Source: Methanoregula sp. UBA154 (lineage in GTDB: Archaea > Halobacteriota > Methanomicrobia > Methanomicrobiales > Methanospirillaceae). From it: 37,425 nt of DNA. This document shows positions 8,327 to 17,079 of this stretch, piece by piece. Every line of letters begins with the position of its first letter. Within the stretch, counting starts at the first letter, position 1. The notes under the pieces are model-generated. The model was given only the letters and a program-made list of their open reading frames with translations. It was not told the DNA's origin and did not search any database. Position numbers and translations under genes: made by a program. Location of the stretch: contig DAPW01000023.1 of assembly GCA_002502245.1 (NCBI GenBank), positions 40,988-78,412 of the forward strand, read 5' to 3'.

Positions 8327-9583
8327 ATGAAATACTCCAGTTTTACGATACTGTACGGGGTGGGACTTCTCCTCGCGCTTGTCGCACCGGCTGCGTGCGC
8401 AGTAACCCCGCTCTGGATCGAGCCCGGTACGGTGGGAGGTGAGCTGTCGGGGGTGGTCATCTCGGCAGACGGGTCAACTATCGTTGCCGGTGGTGACCAG
8501 CTGATCGCCCTTTCCCGGGACGGAGAGAAGCTCTGGACCGGCTGGTCCGCGACCTGTCTCGATATCAGCCGTGACGGGAATTATATTCTCACATCGCGCG
8601 GCCAGGTCGTTCGTCTCATCTCCGGCACAGGCACCATGATCTGGGAACGGAACATGGAAATTCCGGTCACGGATATATCCATGGCAGCGGAGAGGTCCAT
8701 TTTCGCGGCAACGGGCGGGGGGAGGACCAGGACCATGGCATTCTCGGGCCTTGGTATTGCATCCAATACAACCATGGCCGTCAACCATCTCAGGATCATG
8801 CCTGACGGAAACAGGATCGTCCTCACCACGAATAAGAATGTCCAGCTCTCAAATTTTACGCTATTCTCAGAATGGTCGGATGCGAACTCGACGCAGAATC
8901 TTATCACGGTTGCCGCTGACGGGTCCTCCTTTGTTACCGCAACTGACAATCGTGTCCGGATGTACAGCGGCAGAGGCAACCTTCTCTGGGACCAAAAATT
9001 CCCGGGCGGGAACGCACAGGCGCTGGCCTCTTCCCGTGATGGTTCCCTGATTGTTATCGGAAAGGATGACCATACCGTGCAGGCGCTGAACAGTGATGGA
9101 ACCCTGCTCTGGTCCGGAAATGCTACGAACTGGATCACCAGCATCGCGGTGTCTGATGACGGGAGCACGATTGCCGCAGGCAGCATGGATAAAAAGCTCT
9201 ATGTCTATAACCATGTCGGGAACCTGCTGGGTACCTTTACCACGAAAAGTGCCATCAAGTTCAATTCCGTTGCCGTGACCGGCGATGGCTCCTTAATCAT
9301 CGTTGTCGATGAAACGGCGGTGTACGGCCTCCAGCGCTCGGCGTTCATCCCGCAGGCGACCGCCGTGGAAACGATCCCTGAACAATCCCCCGATGTGACC
9401 GTTGAAATGACAACTGCACCCATGAGGGTAACGACAACCCTGTCACCGGCAACATGGACCCCGGTGACCTTTTCCCCTGTCGTTACCTCCCCCGGGGGTG
9501 AAACTGCAGAAGCTGCCCTGCCGCTGGCAGTCCCGCTCATTGCACTGGGATTCCTCCTCCTCTTCCGGTCCTACCGGCCGTAA
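8327..9583 (+). CDS. Secreted, membrane-anchored beta-propeller repeat protein
   Basis: The 418-residue protein starts at ATG 8327 with a signal peptide (about 1-23, YGVGLLLALVAPAACA). It continues with repeated blades bearing motifs such as VISADGSTIVAGGDQ, LDISRDGNYI, SSRDGSLIVIGKDDHTV and VSDDGSTIAAGSMDKKLYVY, typical of WD40/PQQ-like propellers. A Thr/Pro-rich linker (about 345-395) and a hydrophobic C-terminal anchor followed by RSYRP complete it. It probably sits on the outer face of the cell membrane; its ligand is unknown. It is a tandem paralogue of the frameshifted gene just upstream. An in-frame start at 8192 would put 45 hydrophilic residues ahead of the signal peptide, so 8327 is preferred. 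Confidence 0.85.
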   Translation: MKYSSFTILYGVGLLLALVAPAACAVTPLWIEPGTVGGELSGVVISADGSTIVAGGDQLIALSRDGEKLWTGWSATCLDISRDGNYILTSRGQVVRLISGTGTMIWERNMEIPVTDISMAAERSIFAATGGGRTRTMAFSGLGIASNTTMAVNHLRIMPDGNRIVLTTNKNVQLSNFTLFSEWSDANSTQNLITVAADGSSFVTATDNRVRMYSGRGNLLWDQKFPGGNAQALASSRDGSLIVIGKDDHTVQALNSDGTLLWSGNATNWITSIAVSDDGSTIAAGSMDKKLYVYNHVGNLLGTFTTKSAIKFNSVAVTGDGSLIIVVDETAVYGLQRSAFIPQATAVETIPEQSPDVTVEMTTAPMRVTTTLSPATWTPVTFSPVVTSPGGETAEAALPLAVPLIALGFLLLFRSYRP

Positions 9584-9673
9584 GCACTTTTTTCCGCACC
9601 CCCGGCGTATCCTGTTTCCCCCTTATCAGTATCATAAAACATATGCCGTTCACCGGCAATGAACTGCTGACCT

Positions 9674-10555
9674 ATGCCGGACGCAGATGCGGATTCAGCG
9701 CAAATAAAAAGACTCCTGGCATTTCAGAAGAACGAGATCACCGAGTACCATATCTATACAAAGATCGCTGCGATAACTCCTGAGCAGGGCAACCGTGACG
9801 TGCTTGAGCGGATTGCATTGGAAGAACTCGGTCATTACCGGATCTGGCGCCGGTATACCGGACAGGAGACTGGTCCTGACCGGCTGCGCGTCCATCTCTA
9901 TTACCTTGCAGCCCGAATCTTCGGCATGACCTTCGCCATCAGGCTCATGGAGGACATGGAGCGGCGTGCCAAGATGGCTGACCGGTCCCTGTTGTCCCTC
10001 ATACCGGAGATGCCGGAGCTCCTGGCACACGAGGAGTCCCACGAGCGTGACCTTATTCTTCTCCTTGACGAAGAACGCCTGAAATATGTTGGATCTGTTG
10101 TCCTCGGCCTCAACGATGCGCTGGTCGAATTTACCGGGACCCTGGCCGGCCTGACTTTTGCCCTCCAGAACACCCGGATCATTGCCGTTGCCGGGCTTAT
10201 TATGGGGGTGGCTGCATCGCTCTCTATGGGGGCCTCCGAGTACCTGTCGCAGCGATCGGATGACCGGCCTACCGATCCCTTCCGGGCTTCGGTCTATACC
10301 GCCTTTGCCTATGTCCTGACCGTTTCGCTCCTCATCCTGCCGTTCCTCCTCCTTGAAAACCCGTATTCTGCCCTCATCTTCACCCTTGCCGGGGCTGTTG
10401 CGGTCATATTCCTGTTCACCTTCTATATTTCGGTTGCAAAGGAACTCCCTTTCTGGCGGCGGTTTTTTGAAATGACTGCCATCAGCCTCGGCATCGCCGC
10501 GATCTCGTTCCTGCTCGGTCTGGCGATCAGGATTTTCCTGAACGTGGACGCATGA
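9674..10555 (+). CDS. Ferritin-like domain fused to VIT1/CCC1 iron transporter (MbfA-like)
   Basis: The first ~145 residues of this 293-residue protein form a rubrerythrin-like four-helix domain with carboxylate/His iron ligands (QKNEITEYHIY, ALEELGHYRIW, LLAHEESHERDL). The remainder is a VIT1/CCC1-type membrane domain of about five helices, with the family motif GLNDALVEFTGTLAGL and a second pattern MGASEYLSQRSDD. Bacterial Er-VIT proteins of this kind, for example MbfA, export Fe2+ or Mn2+, the soluble domain sensing or feeding iron. The same role in iron detoxification is inferred here. A TATA-like tatcataaaac at about 9630-9640 precedes the start by some 40 bases. The gene is monocistronic. 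Confidence 0.9.
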   Translation: MPDADADSAQIKRLLAFQKNEITEYHIYTKIAAITPEQGNRDVLERIALEELGHYRIWRRYTGQETGPDRLRVHLYYLAARIFGMTFAIRLMEDMERRAKMADRSLLSLIPEMPELLAHEESHERDLILLLDEERLKYVGSVVLGLNDALVEFTGTLAGLTFALQNTRIIAVAGLIMGVAASLSMGASEYLSQRSDDRPTDPFRASVYTAFAYVLTVSLLILPFLLLENPYSALIFTLAGAVAVIFLFTFYISVAKELPFWRRFFEMTAISLGIAAISFLLGLAIRIFLNVDA

Positions 10556-10659
10556 GTGAATGAGAGGGGTATATGATCGTCATCGGGGATACCTTGGCAG
10601 CGGGGGGCATCCCTGCATTCCCTCGCGGGTGCCAGGATACGGAACAGGGTTCCTTCAGT

Positions 10660-12582
10660 TCATATCTTCGGCTGCTGCTGGGTAGCACAATGGAAGGTCC
10701 CGTACCCTTCGACCAGGGCACGGGCATCGATTCCCGTGACGGTCCGGTCCGGGAAGATCTCCTGGAGAATGCGGAGCGCTTCTGCATCGTGCGGGTCATG
10801 AAAGACCGGCACAACGACAACCGTGTTGCTGATATAGAAATTCGTGTAGCTTGCCGGGTACCGCTCATCAATGTCGGCTACCTTTGCCGGCATGGGAAGC
10901 CTGATGACCTTGAGGGGTTTCCCGTCCTGGTCGCTCGACTGCCGCAGGATCTCATAGTTGTCGTGGAGGGCCGGGTAATTCGCATCGGCACTGTCTGTCT
11001 CGTAGGCGCAGACGACCGTAGAGGGCCCGACAAAACGGGCGATATCATCGATATGCCCGTCCGTATCGTCCCCGACTACCCCGTCGTTGAGCCAGATCAC
11101 CTTCTCAACCCCCAGGTATTCCCGGAGTATATCCTCTATCTGGTCGGCAGATAACGCCGGGTTGCGGTTGGGGTTGAGCAGGCAGGCACGGGTCGTGAGC
11201 ACCGTCCCCCTCCCGTTCACGTCTATGGACCCGCCTTCCAGCACAATGCCCGGCTCAAACATCGGCAGAGAGAGGCGCCGGTTCATGGTATGGGGCATCT
11301 TCCCGTCGCGGATCTGGTTCTCGTACTTGCCCCCCCAGGCATTGAAGTTCCAGCGGACCATCGCAGTTTTTCCAAGGACACGGTTGACGACGAACGTCGG
11401 GCCATAGTCCCGGATCCAGATATCGGCGTATTCACTGGTATGAAGGATGATCCTTGAAACGTCTGCCCCCGTCTCGCGGAGCCGGGCCCTCACTTTGCGG
11501 TGAATGACCGCCGTTGGTACGAAGAGTTCGATCCGTTCAGAGACATGGACTGCCTGTATGAACGCGTAGTAGGCATTCTCGACCTCGGCGAGGTGGGGAA
11601 AGGTCATCCGGTTATGGGGCCACGAGAGCCAGACCGCGTCATGGGGTTCCCATTCGGCAGGCATATGGAATCCCCGGTTCCGCGGGGTGTCCCCCTTGCG
11701 AAGATCGGGAAATAGACCGGATTCGCCCGGGAACGGGACGGTAATGTTCCCATAGGTGTCCGGCCTGCGGTTGCGGAAGAATCCCCAGGACTCCCTCACA
11801 TCGTGGTTCATGGCGAGGTCCATTCTGACGAGGAGGATCTCCTCGTTGTTTCCGGCTTTTGCAAGGATCTTCCCGAACGCGTCACAGGCAAAGGACCCGC
11901 CAAAGAATCGGCAGCCCCCCTCGGTCCCGACACGGTTTACGGCGGCCACGTGGACACTGTTTGCCACGGCATGGCTCCGCTGGATAAGTTCCCATGCGTC
12001 CTGCCAGTTCCCTTCGGACGGTACATCGCCTGTGGGATGCCCTATGGCCGTGGGATAGAAGATGATCTCCGCGCCTTCAAGGGCCACGCACCGGGCAGCT
12101 TCCGGGAACCACTGGTCGTAACAGATGAGGATCCCGATGCGACCGAACGGAGTGGAAACGACCCGGTAGGAATCCCCGGGATAGAAATAGCCCTTCTCGA
12201 AAAAACCCGGGTCCTGCGGGATATGGACCTTGTGGTAGGGAGTGCCCGTGGTGCCGTCCGGGCTGATGACAACAGCAGAATTGTAAAACCTCCCGTCCGG
12301 TGCTTTCTCATAGAGAGGGAGGATAATGACGACCCCGTGCTCCTTTGCGATCCCGGAGAACAGATCGGTGGACCCGCCCGGGATGGTCTCAGCGTACTGA
12401 AGCGTATCGGTGCCGATATGCCGGGGGAAATAGCTGGTCCGGTAGAGCTCGGGAAGGCAGATGATCTGTGCACCTGCTTTTGCTGCCTCCACCACCTGCG
12501 CCCGGGCTTTTTGTTGCATCAGTTCCCGGTCCTTGTCCACGCTCATCTGGATCAGACCGATCGTAACCTTTCCGTTCTCCAT
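10660..12582 (-). CDS. Bifunctional N-carbamoylputrescine amidase / agmatine deiminase
   Basis: A single 640-residue frame joins two enzymes. Residues 1-285 are a nitrilase-superfamily amidase of the AguB type with the catalytic triad E45 (CLPELYR), K118 (YHKVHIP) and C154 (ILICYDQWFPE). Residues about 300-640 are a peptidyl-arginine-deiminase-like agmatine deiminase (AguA): PAEWEPHDAVWLSWP, IWIRDYGPTF, VLEGGSIDVNGRG, DDTDGHIDD and the catalytic Cys C632 in GTFHCATQQQP. Together they would convert agmatine to N-carbamoylputrescine and then to putrescine, CO2 and ammonia in the cytoplasm. In most organisms these are separate adjacent genes. The start at 12582 has GAGG just upstream. No frame irregularity is seen, and all key residues are present in both halves. 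Confidence 0.93.
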   Translation of the reverse strand: MENGKVTIGLIQMSVDKDRELMQQKARAQVVEAAKAGAQIICLPELYRTSYFPRHIGTDTLQYAETIPGGSTDLFSGIAKEHGVVIILPLYEKAPDGRFYNSAVVISPDGTTGTPYHKVHIPQDPGFFEKGYFYPGDSYRVVSTPFGRIGILICYDQWFPEAARCVALEGAEIIFYPTAIGHPTGDVPSEGNWQDAWELIQRSHAVANSVHVAAVNRVGTEGGCRFFGGSFACDAFGKILAKAGNNEEILLVRMDLAMNHDVRESWGFFRNRRPDTYGNITVPFPGESGLFPDLRKGDTPRNRGFHMPAEWEPHDAVWLSWPHNRMTFPHLAEVENAYYAFIQAVHVSERIELFVPTAVIHRKVRARLRETGADVSRIILHTSEYADIWIRDYGPTFVVNRVLGKTAMVRWNFNAWGGKYENQIRDGKMPHTMNRRLSLPMFEPGIVLEGGSIDVNGRGTVLTTRACLLNPNRNPALSADQIEDILREYLGVEKVIWLNDGVVGDDTDGHIDDIARFVGPSTVVCAYETDSADANYPALHDNYEILRQSSDQDGKPLKVIRLPMPAKVADIDERYPASYTNFYISNTVVVVPVFHDPHDAEALRILQEIFPDRTVTGIDARALVEGYGTFHCATQQQPKI

Positions 12583-12807
12583 ATCCCTCGATCAGTAGGA
12601 GTTATTTCTCTTCGGATATCATGCTATCTCTCTTTTGTTTTCCTATCCCCGGAACTCTGCAGAGCCTCAGGGGGAATCAGTTCAGGTACCTGTTGAATTG
12701 CGGAGAGGTACCCCCGGGAACCGGTACATTGTGAAGAACACAAGGTATAGTGCTATTCTAACGATTCATTTTTCCTGAATTACACCGGAGAAACAACACA
12801 TTCAGGC

Positions 12808-12849
12808 ACTCCAGGGGGCTTCGCCACAAGCTCGCCCCCGCCGTTGTGG
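12808..12849 (-). repeat. Partial copy of repeat module 2
   Basis: Its reverse complement contains caacggcgggggcga and aagccccctggag, matching the 3' part of the module-2 copies at 12941-13080 and 30552-30706. It lies inverted to, and about 90 bases from, the longer copy. Confidence 0.5.
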
Positions 12850-12940
12850 TACAATTTTTTATCAGGTTTTACGTCGGGATCTGAATTCTGTTTGGGCAAA
12901 GTATCAACGTAGCCCCTGACCTTTTAGCTCTAACAGGAGG

Positions 12941-13080
12941 CCCCCCTTGCGCCAACCCTGCCCCCGATGGGGGCTCATGGCGCATGCGATTTCTCTGTAG
13001 TACCCATTATCACGGTTCAGGTACTACAGCACTATCGAAACCGGGGCTTCAGCGGCGGGGCAAAGCCCCTGGAGCGTCGG
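12941..13080 (+). repeat. Dispersed repeat, module 2
   Basis: This copy starts ccccccttgcgccaaccctg, has a GC-rich hairpin (cccccgatgggggc), then cactatcg and the hallmark cagcggcggggcaaagcccc ending gcgtcgg. The same order of blocks occurs inverted at 21764-21880 and direct at 30552-30706. No coding capacity is convincing. Confidence 0.65.
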
Positions 13081-13233
13081 TATTTTTCGATCATCCGGAG
13101 GTGCACTTTTTCGCCTTCCATTCCGGGCAGGCAATTTTTTTTGTTTTTCCCTCGTAAATCCTTCTTGAACTTAAGGGTGAAAATAACACTTCACCCATCT
13201 CTTTTTGTGGTTTTATAACTGAACCCTTCTTTT

Positions 13234-13767
13234 TTAACGGTCATTTCGGAAACGCACGTACATCACTTCGTCCATCACCATCCCGTGTTTTGTGATGGCC
13301 TTCCGGTGCACCGCCTCGCGGACAAACCCGCATTTCTCCAGCACCTGCATCGATGCCGGGTTGTTTGAAAATATCCCTGCCTGGATCCGGACGAGAGCGG
13401 TCCGATCAAAGGTGACCGGGACGAGTGCACGGACAGCATCCGTCATGATGCCGTTTCCCCAGAACGGCTCGGCAAGCCAGTACCCGATCTCTGCGGTCCC
13501 CCGGTATGTGTCGTTGAGCGGGTTGATGCCGATACCGCCCGCGGCTTTGCCCTGCACTTCGATCGCGAGCAGCAGGCCGGGTGACGGGCCGGTTGCCCGA
13601 GCTATGAAGCGGCGTGCATCGTTGATAGTATACGGCGAGGGAAAGAGGTCCCGCATGCAGGCAGCAATACGCGGATTATCTGCGTGCCGGGCAAGGAGGG
13701 ACGCATCATCGTTTCGCCATGGGCGCAGGAGAGCGCCGGGCGTCCTGATCTGCAGCGGTTCTTTCAC
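13234..13767 (-). CDS. GNAT N-acetyltransferase, RimJ/RimL type
   Basis: The 177-residue protein is a GCN5-related acetyltransferase of the Acetyltransf_3 (RimJ/RimL/SpeG-like) group. It begins LQIRTPGALLRPWRNDDASL, carries the beta-4 pattern AEIGYWLAEPFWGNGIMTDA (about 91-110) that includes the acetyl-CoA pyrophosphate loop, and ends with the alpha-4 motif SNNPASMQVLEKCGFVREAV. It transfers acetyl from acetyl-CoA to an amine, possibly a protein N-terminus or a small molecule; the substrate cannot be told. The GTG start at 13767 overlaps the stop of the upstream methyltransferase gene in a GTGA, indicating translational coupling. Confidence 0.88.
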   Translation of the reverse strand: MKEPLQIRTPGALLRPWRNDDASLLARHADNPRIAACMRDLFPSPYTINDARRFIARATGPSPGLLLAIEVQGKAAGGIGINPLNDTYRGTAEIGYWLAEPFWGNGIMTDAVRALVPVTFDRTALVRIQAGIFSNNPASMQVLEKCGFVREAVHRKAITKHGMVMDEVMYVRFRNDR

Positions 13768-14666
13768 GATGGGGAACTATTGTCCCGGAACGGGTTAAGA
13801 GTTCTTCCCGTACCGGTGGCTGTCAGCGGTAATACCTGCCTCACCCTCTTTGCATTCTCTTTTGTCCGCTGCCGGTATACCATATCGAAAACCCAGCGGC
13901 TGATCCCGGGTGCAACATTCCCGCAGGGAGAGGAATGCGTGACCGTGAGCCTGTTTCCCTCGTATGCTGAGGTGAGGGCGGGAATCTGTTCCTTTCCCCT
14001 GAAGGTATAGAAGTGAACCATTCCGCCGTTTTCGAGGAGCGGCAGGAAGGCTTCGAGCGCATGATCCATCCCGTACGGGGCCGGGATGATAAGGCGGTCA
14101 AATTCCCGGTGCGGGAGGTGTTCCGTATCGAACGCATCCCCCAGCAGGATCTGGCAGTTCCCGTCGACACGGTTGAGCGCGATATTCTCTGAAAGATACC
14201 GGAACGCGTCCGGATTTTTCTCGACAGCAACCACCTCTGCACCCCGCGCCGCCGCAGGGATTGCGAACGGCCCGACTCCTGCAAAGGGGATAAACACCCG
14301 CTCGCCCGGGCGTACCTGGTCCGTCACCCGCTTTCGCTCATATACCATGCGGGTTGAAAAAAACGTCCTGCTGACATCGAGACGGTACGCAAACCCGTAC
14401 TCGCGGTGCAGCGTGACCGTCCTTTCCCCCAGCAGGATCTCGTACCGGGACGTGCGTGAATCTCCGGTGGCCTTCGCCGTCTTCTCAAGGACGGTTACGA
14501 TGTTCTTCCGCCGTGAGACAACCGCCTGTGCGATCAGGTGCCTGTACGGCTCAAGTTCAGCCGGCACGGGAAGTATGGCAACATCGCCAATCACGTCGAA
14601 ATGGTCGGACACAAACGGTAAAACTGCTGCCGGCAGCCTGCCTTCGAGCTGATCTCTTAAGCCCAT
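13764..14666 (-). CDS. Trm5/TYW2-family tRNA methyltransferase (Met-10+ like)
   Basis: The 300-residue product starting MGLRDQLEGRLPAAVL has the Trm5/TYW2 layout: an N-terminal strand with HFDVIGDVAILPVPAELEPY (about 22-41), a mid-region EYGFAYRLDVSRTFFSTRMVYER, then a Rossmann methyltransferase with the SAM loop FIPFAGVGPFAIPAAA and acidic VVAVEKNPDAF. The motif IV region reads IIPAPYGMD rather than the NPP/NLP seen in several Trm5 enzymes, so I cannot decide between m1G37 methylation and a wyosine-pathway role. The start at 14666 is preferred over 14759: the longer frame adds 31 residues unlike the family, and a ttaatac element some 30 bases upstream fits a near-leaderless message. The GNAT gene is coupled downstream. 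Confidence 0.82.
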   Translation of the reverse strand: MGLRDQLEGRLPAAVLPFVSDHFDVIGDVAILPVPAELEPYRHLIAQAVVSRRKNIVTVLEKTAKATGDSRTSRYEILLGERTVTLHREYGFAYRLDVSRTFFSTRMVYERKRVTDQVRPGERVFIPFAGVGPFAIPAAARGAEVVAVEKNPDAFRYLSENIALNRVDGNCQILLGDAFDTEHLPHREFDRLIIPAPYGMDHALEAFLPLLENGGMVHFYTFRGKEQIPALTSAYEGNRLTVTHSSPCGNVAPGISRWVFDMVYRQRTKENAKRVRQVLPLTATGTGRTLNPFRDNSSPS

Positions 14667-14761
14667 CGCTGCCGGATACGTACAGTATCTCCCCGTATTA
14701 ACAGGTTCCTGCACATTCACCACGGTCCTGTCCTCCCGCCCGGCACCTGATGCAACCACCC

Positions 14762-14769
14762 ATATATTA
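14762..14769 (+). promoter_or_regulatory. TATA box of the pirin gene
   Basis: The sequence atatatta centred near 14765 would set the transcript start at about 14791. This is downstream of the first ATG (14777) and just before the second ATG (14798), which decides the start used below. Confidence 0.45.
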
Positions 14770-14797
14770 ATGATTCATGAGTTCCTGTTCCTTCACT

Positions 14798-15655
14798 ATG
14801 AAGCAGGTGCGGGCAATAGAGCGCGTGCTCAGGGCATATGCAACGGTTGAAGGGGCCGGTGTCAGGTTGCACCGGGCATTCGGGTATTACGAGGTGCCGC
14901 AATTCGATCCCTTCCTCATGCTGGACGACTTCCGCTCGAATAAGCCGGAGGAATACCTGGCCGGTTTTCCCCTGCATCCGCACCGGGGCATCGAGACCGT
15001 AACCTATATGCTTGCGGGGACTGTTGACCACGAAGACAGCATGGGAAACGCCGGCAGTATCGGCGCCGGGGATGTCCAGTGGATGACGGCCGGTTCCGGG
15101 GTTATACACCAGGAAATGCCCCGGCCGGTCAAGGGCAGGATGGGCGGGTTCCAGCTCTGGGTCAACCTTCCGCGGGCCGATAAAATGATGGATCCGCGGT
15201 ACCAGGAGATAAAAAGCGATGTAATCCCGGTCTTCTCGCCCCGCAATGACATCGATATCCGCGTGATCGCCGGCAGGCTGAACGGTATCACCGGGCCGGT
15301 GCGGGGTATTGTGACAGACCCGGAATTTCTTGATATATCCCTTGGCCCGGACACGGTTTTTACGCACCCGGTAAAACCCGGCTCTACTGCGTTGGCCTAT
15401 GTCATCGGCGGTGAAGGGACGTTTGATTCGCGGGAAGGTCACCGGATGAGCAACCGGGACCTTATCCTCTTCGGGGACGGATCCTCGGTCTGGGCCCGGT
15501 CGTCCGGTGCCGGGATGCGTTTCCTCTTTTTCTGTGGAAAGCCCATCGGTGAACCGGTTGCATGGCGCGGCCCGATTGTCATGAATACCCGCGAGGAACT
15601 GCGCCGTGCCTTTCGCGAATATGCTGACGGGACCTTTATCAGGACGAACACCTGA
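14798..15655 (+). CDS. Pirin family protein (bicupin)
   Basis: The 285-residue protein starting MKQVRAIERVLRAY is a pirin-type double cupin. The N-terminal cupin carries the metal site HPHRGIETVTYMLAG (two His and Glu), IHQEMP and the DFRSNKPEEYLAGFPLHPHR signature. The C-terminal cupin is more divergent (AYVIGGEGTF). Pirins bind Fe(II) and include quercetin-dioxygenase-like and redox-sensing members; the role in a methanogen is not known. A longer frame begins at ATG 14777, but the TATA box just upstream would start the message after it, and pirins usually begin as chosen here. The gene is divergent from the tRNA methyltransferase, with both promoters in about 130 bases. Confidence 0.88.
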   Translation: MKQVRAIERVLRAYATVEGAGVRLHRAFGYYEVPQFDPFLMLDDFRSNKPEEYLAGFPLHPHRGIETVTYMLAGTVDHEDSMGNAGSIGAGDVQWMTAGSGVIHQEMPRPVKGRMGGFQLWVNLPRADKMMDPRYQEIKSDVIPVFSPRNDIDIRVIAGRLNGITGPVRGIVTDPEFLDISLGPDTVFTHPVKPGSTALAYVIGGEGTFDSREGHRMSNRDLILFGDGSSVWARSSGAGMRFLFFCGKPIGEPVAWRGPIVMNTREELRRAFREYADGTFIRTNT

Positions 15656-15677
15656 TCCTGTTGGCAGCGGAACAAAG

Positions 15678-16274
15678 ATGCCCCCCCTCCCTTTCTTTCC
15701 TGATAAAACGGATATCGTGTTTTCAGCGGTACCTACGTCATATCGCCAGATAACCCGGGTGACCGAGTACCGCTTCGATGATCTCCGGCCGGAAGACCGG
15801 GTCCTTGATATCGGCGCCAATGTCGGCGGGTTCTGTATACGGGCTGCGAAAATTGCCGGTCATGTTACCGCGGTGGAGCCGGTGACGGTGAACCCTCTTC
15901 GTGAAAATATCCAGGCAAACAATGCTCCCGTCCGGGTGATCGAAGGTGCACTCGGCGACGGGAGCCCCGCGGATATATCCTGGGACGACTGTCATGTCAC
16001 CTCCCCCACCTACACACTCAAAAACCTCATCGCAATGAGCGGCGGGTGTGATTTTTTAAAATGTGACTGCGAGGGTGCCGAATGGCTCATCAACCCCCGA
16101 GAGCTCCGGAATGTCCGTCGCATCGAGATGGAGATCCACCTGCCCCCGATCAGCGGTCCCCCGGCCCCGGCCCTCCTGGAGTATATCGGCTGCTTTTATG
16201 ATTTTGAGATCGAACGAAAGCCCTGCCATGTCATCCTCGGCGTTATGGGCATCCTTCACGCGGAACGAAAATGA
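15678..16274 (+). CDS. FkbM family SAM-dependent methyltransferase
   Basis: The 198-residue protein shows the Rossmann methyltransferase core of the FkbM family: VLDIGANVGGFCIRAAKIAG (about 44-63, SAM loop), the acidic strand end VTAVEPV, and the FkbM signature FLKCDCEGAEW, followed by EMEIH. FkbM-like enzymes O-methylate sugars or small molecules, but many archaeal members have no known substrate. It starts 22 bases after the pirin stop on the same strand, so a two-gene transcript is likely. The start at 15678 was chosen because an upstream ATG at 15606 lies inside pirin. Confidence 0.85.
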   Translation: MPPLPFFPDKTDIVFSAVPTSYRQITRVTEYRFDDLRPEDRVLDIGANVGGFCIRAAKIAGHVTAVEPVTVNPLRENIQANNAPVRVIEGALGDGSPADISWDDCHVTSPTYTLKNLIAMSGGCDFLKCDCEGAEWLINPRELRNVRRIEMEIHLPPISGPPAPALLEYIGCFYDFEIERKPCHVILGVMGILHAERK

Positions 16275-16379
16275 ACCGGGGCTTTTTGAGCCTGCATAAT
16301 CTGGCGTGTACTAAAACGTATCCTCAGCAGGAACCTTCATGTGCCGGCCTTGCAATAAAACACTCACAGGATGACGCAT

Positions 16380-17045
16380 ATGGGTACCGATATCAGCATC
16401 CAGAGAAACGTGTATCTCGACCAGATCCTTGCCGAACGCCGCTCTCACCGGCAGTTCCGGCCGGATTTCTGCAGCGATGATGAAATCCGGCGCATCCTTC
16501 ACGCCGGTCTCCTTGCACCGTTTGCTGCGGCTGCAGTCGGGAATTCCCATGATTATTTCCGCCGTTTCTTTGTGATGCGCAGAGGATCGAAAAGTATGCG
16601 CAGCGTCCACCCGCTCGTGATGGCGCAGATAACCAAACTGTCGGCGGATCTCGAAAAGGAGATGGAACGGGACCCGTCACTTCGTAAAAGGGCATCAGGA
16701 TTTGTCCGGATCCTCACCAGGATGCAGGAGACCGGCATTATTCCCGGCATCGGGACTGCACCGCATTATATCGTGGTGGCTGAACGCACCGGCTTTCCGC
16801 CTGCTGAATTACAGTCACTGGCGCATTGTCTGGAGAACATGTGGCTGAAAGCAACCGCCCTCGGACTGGGGTTCCAGCTCGTATCCGTCACCTCCCGGAT
16901 GTCGGCTGATCCGGCCTTCTGCAGCGTACTTGGCATCCCTCCGGGTGAATGGGAACTGATGGGGTGTGCGGTCGGGTACCCTGCAGACGAGCTCTCCCCC
17001 TCGATCCGGCCGCCGGTGGAGGATGTGACCGTCTGGCTCCCCTGA
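16380..17045 (+). CDS. Nitroreductase family protein
   Basis: This 221-residue flavoprotein begins with the family signature YLDQILAERRSHRQFRPD (about 12-29) for FMN phosphate binding, then HAGLLAPFAAAAVGN. The C-terminal half contains QSLAHCLENMWLKATALGLG (about 142-161) and ends LGIPPGEWELMGCAVGYPAD. It probably reduces a small substrate with NAD(P)H or a ferredoxin partner; the true substrate is unknown. About 60 residues between the two signature blocks are rather long and basic for the family. An ATG at 16371 is in frame; the ATG at 16380 is favoured by AGGATG upstream. A TATA-like caataaaac at about 16350-16358 fits a nearly leaderless start. Confidence 0.85.
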   Translation: MGTDISIQRNVYLDQILAERRSHRQFRPDFCSDDEIRRILHAGLLAPFAAAAVGNSHDYFRRFFVMRRGSKSMRSVHPLVMAQITKLSADLEKEMERDPSLRKRASGFVRILTRMQETGIIPGIGTAPHYIVVAERTGFPPAELQSLAHCLENMWLKATALGLGFQLVSVTSRMSADPAFCSVLGIPPGEWELMGCAVGYPADELSPSIRPPVEDVTVWLP

Positions 17046-17079
17046 ACCGGAAACTCCTCCGGGGAGCACCGCTGATTTT

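Larger units (their letters stand above)
12583..13233. other. Gap containing dispersed repeat pieces
   Basis: This 650-base stretch has no convincing gene. It holds one short inverted and one long direct copy of repeat module 2 (12808-12849 and 12941-13080), annotated separately. The 83-codon plus-strand frame at 12967-13218 lies largely inside the repeat and is taken as spurious. AT-rich DNA around 13130-13230 flanks the end of the GNAT gene. Confidence 0.5.

Noticed and set aside
11803..12696. 297-codon plus-strand frame opposite the AguB half
   Set aside because: It is antisense to a gene with intact catalytic motifs; no motif of its own.
12967..13218. 83-codon plus-strand frame
   Set aside because: About half lies inside a noncoding repeat also found at 21.8 kb and 30.6 kb, and the frame is not kept in those copies.
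14717..15820. 367-codon minus-strand frame opposite pirin
   Set aside because: Antisense to a recognisable pirin; composition Pro/His/Arg-rich with no family pattern.
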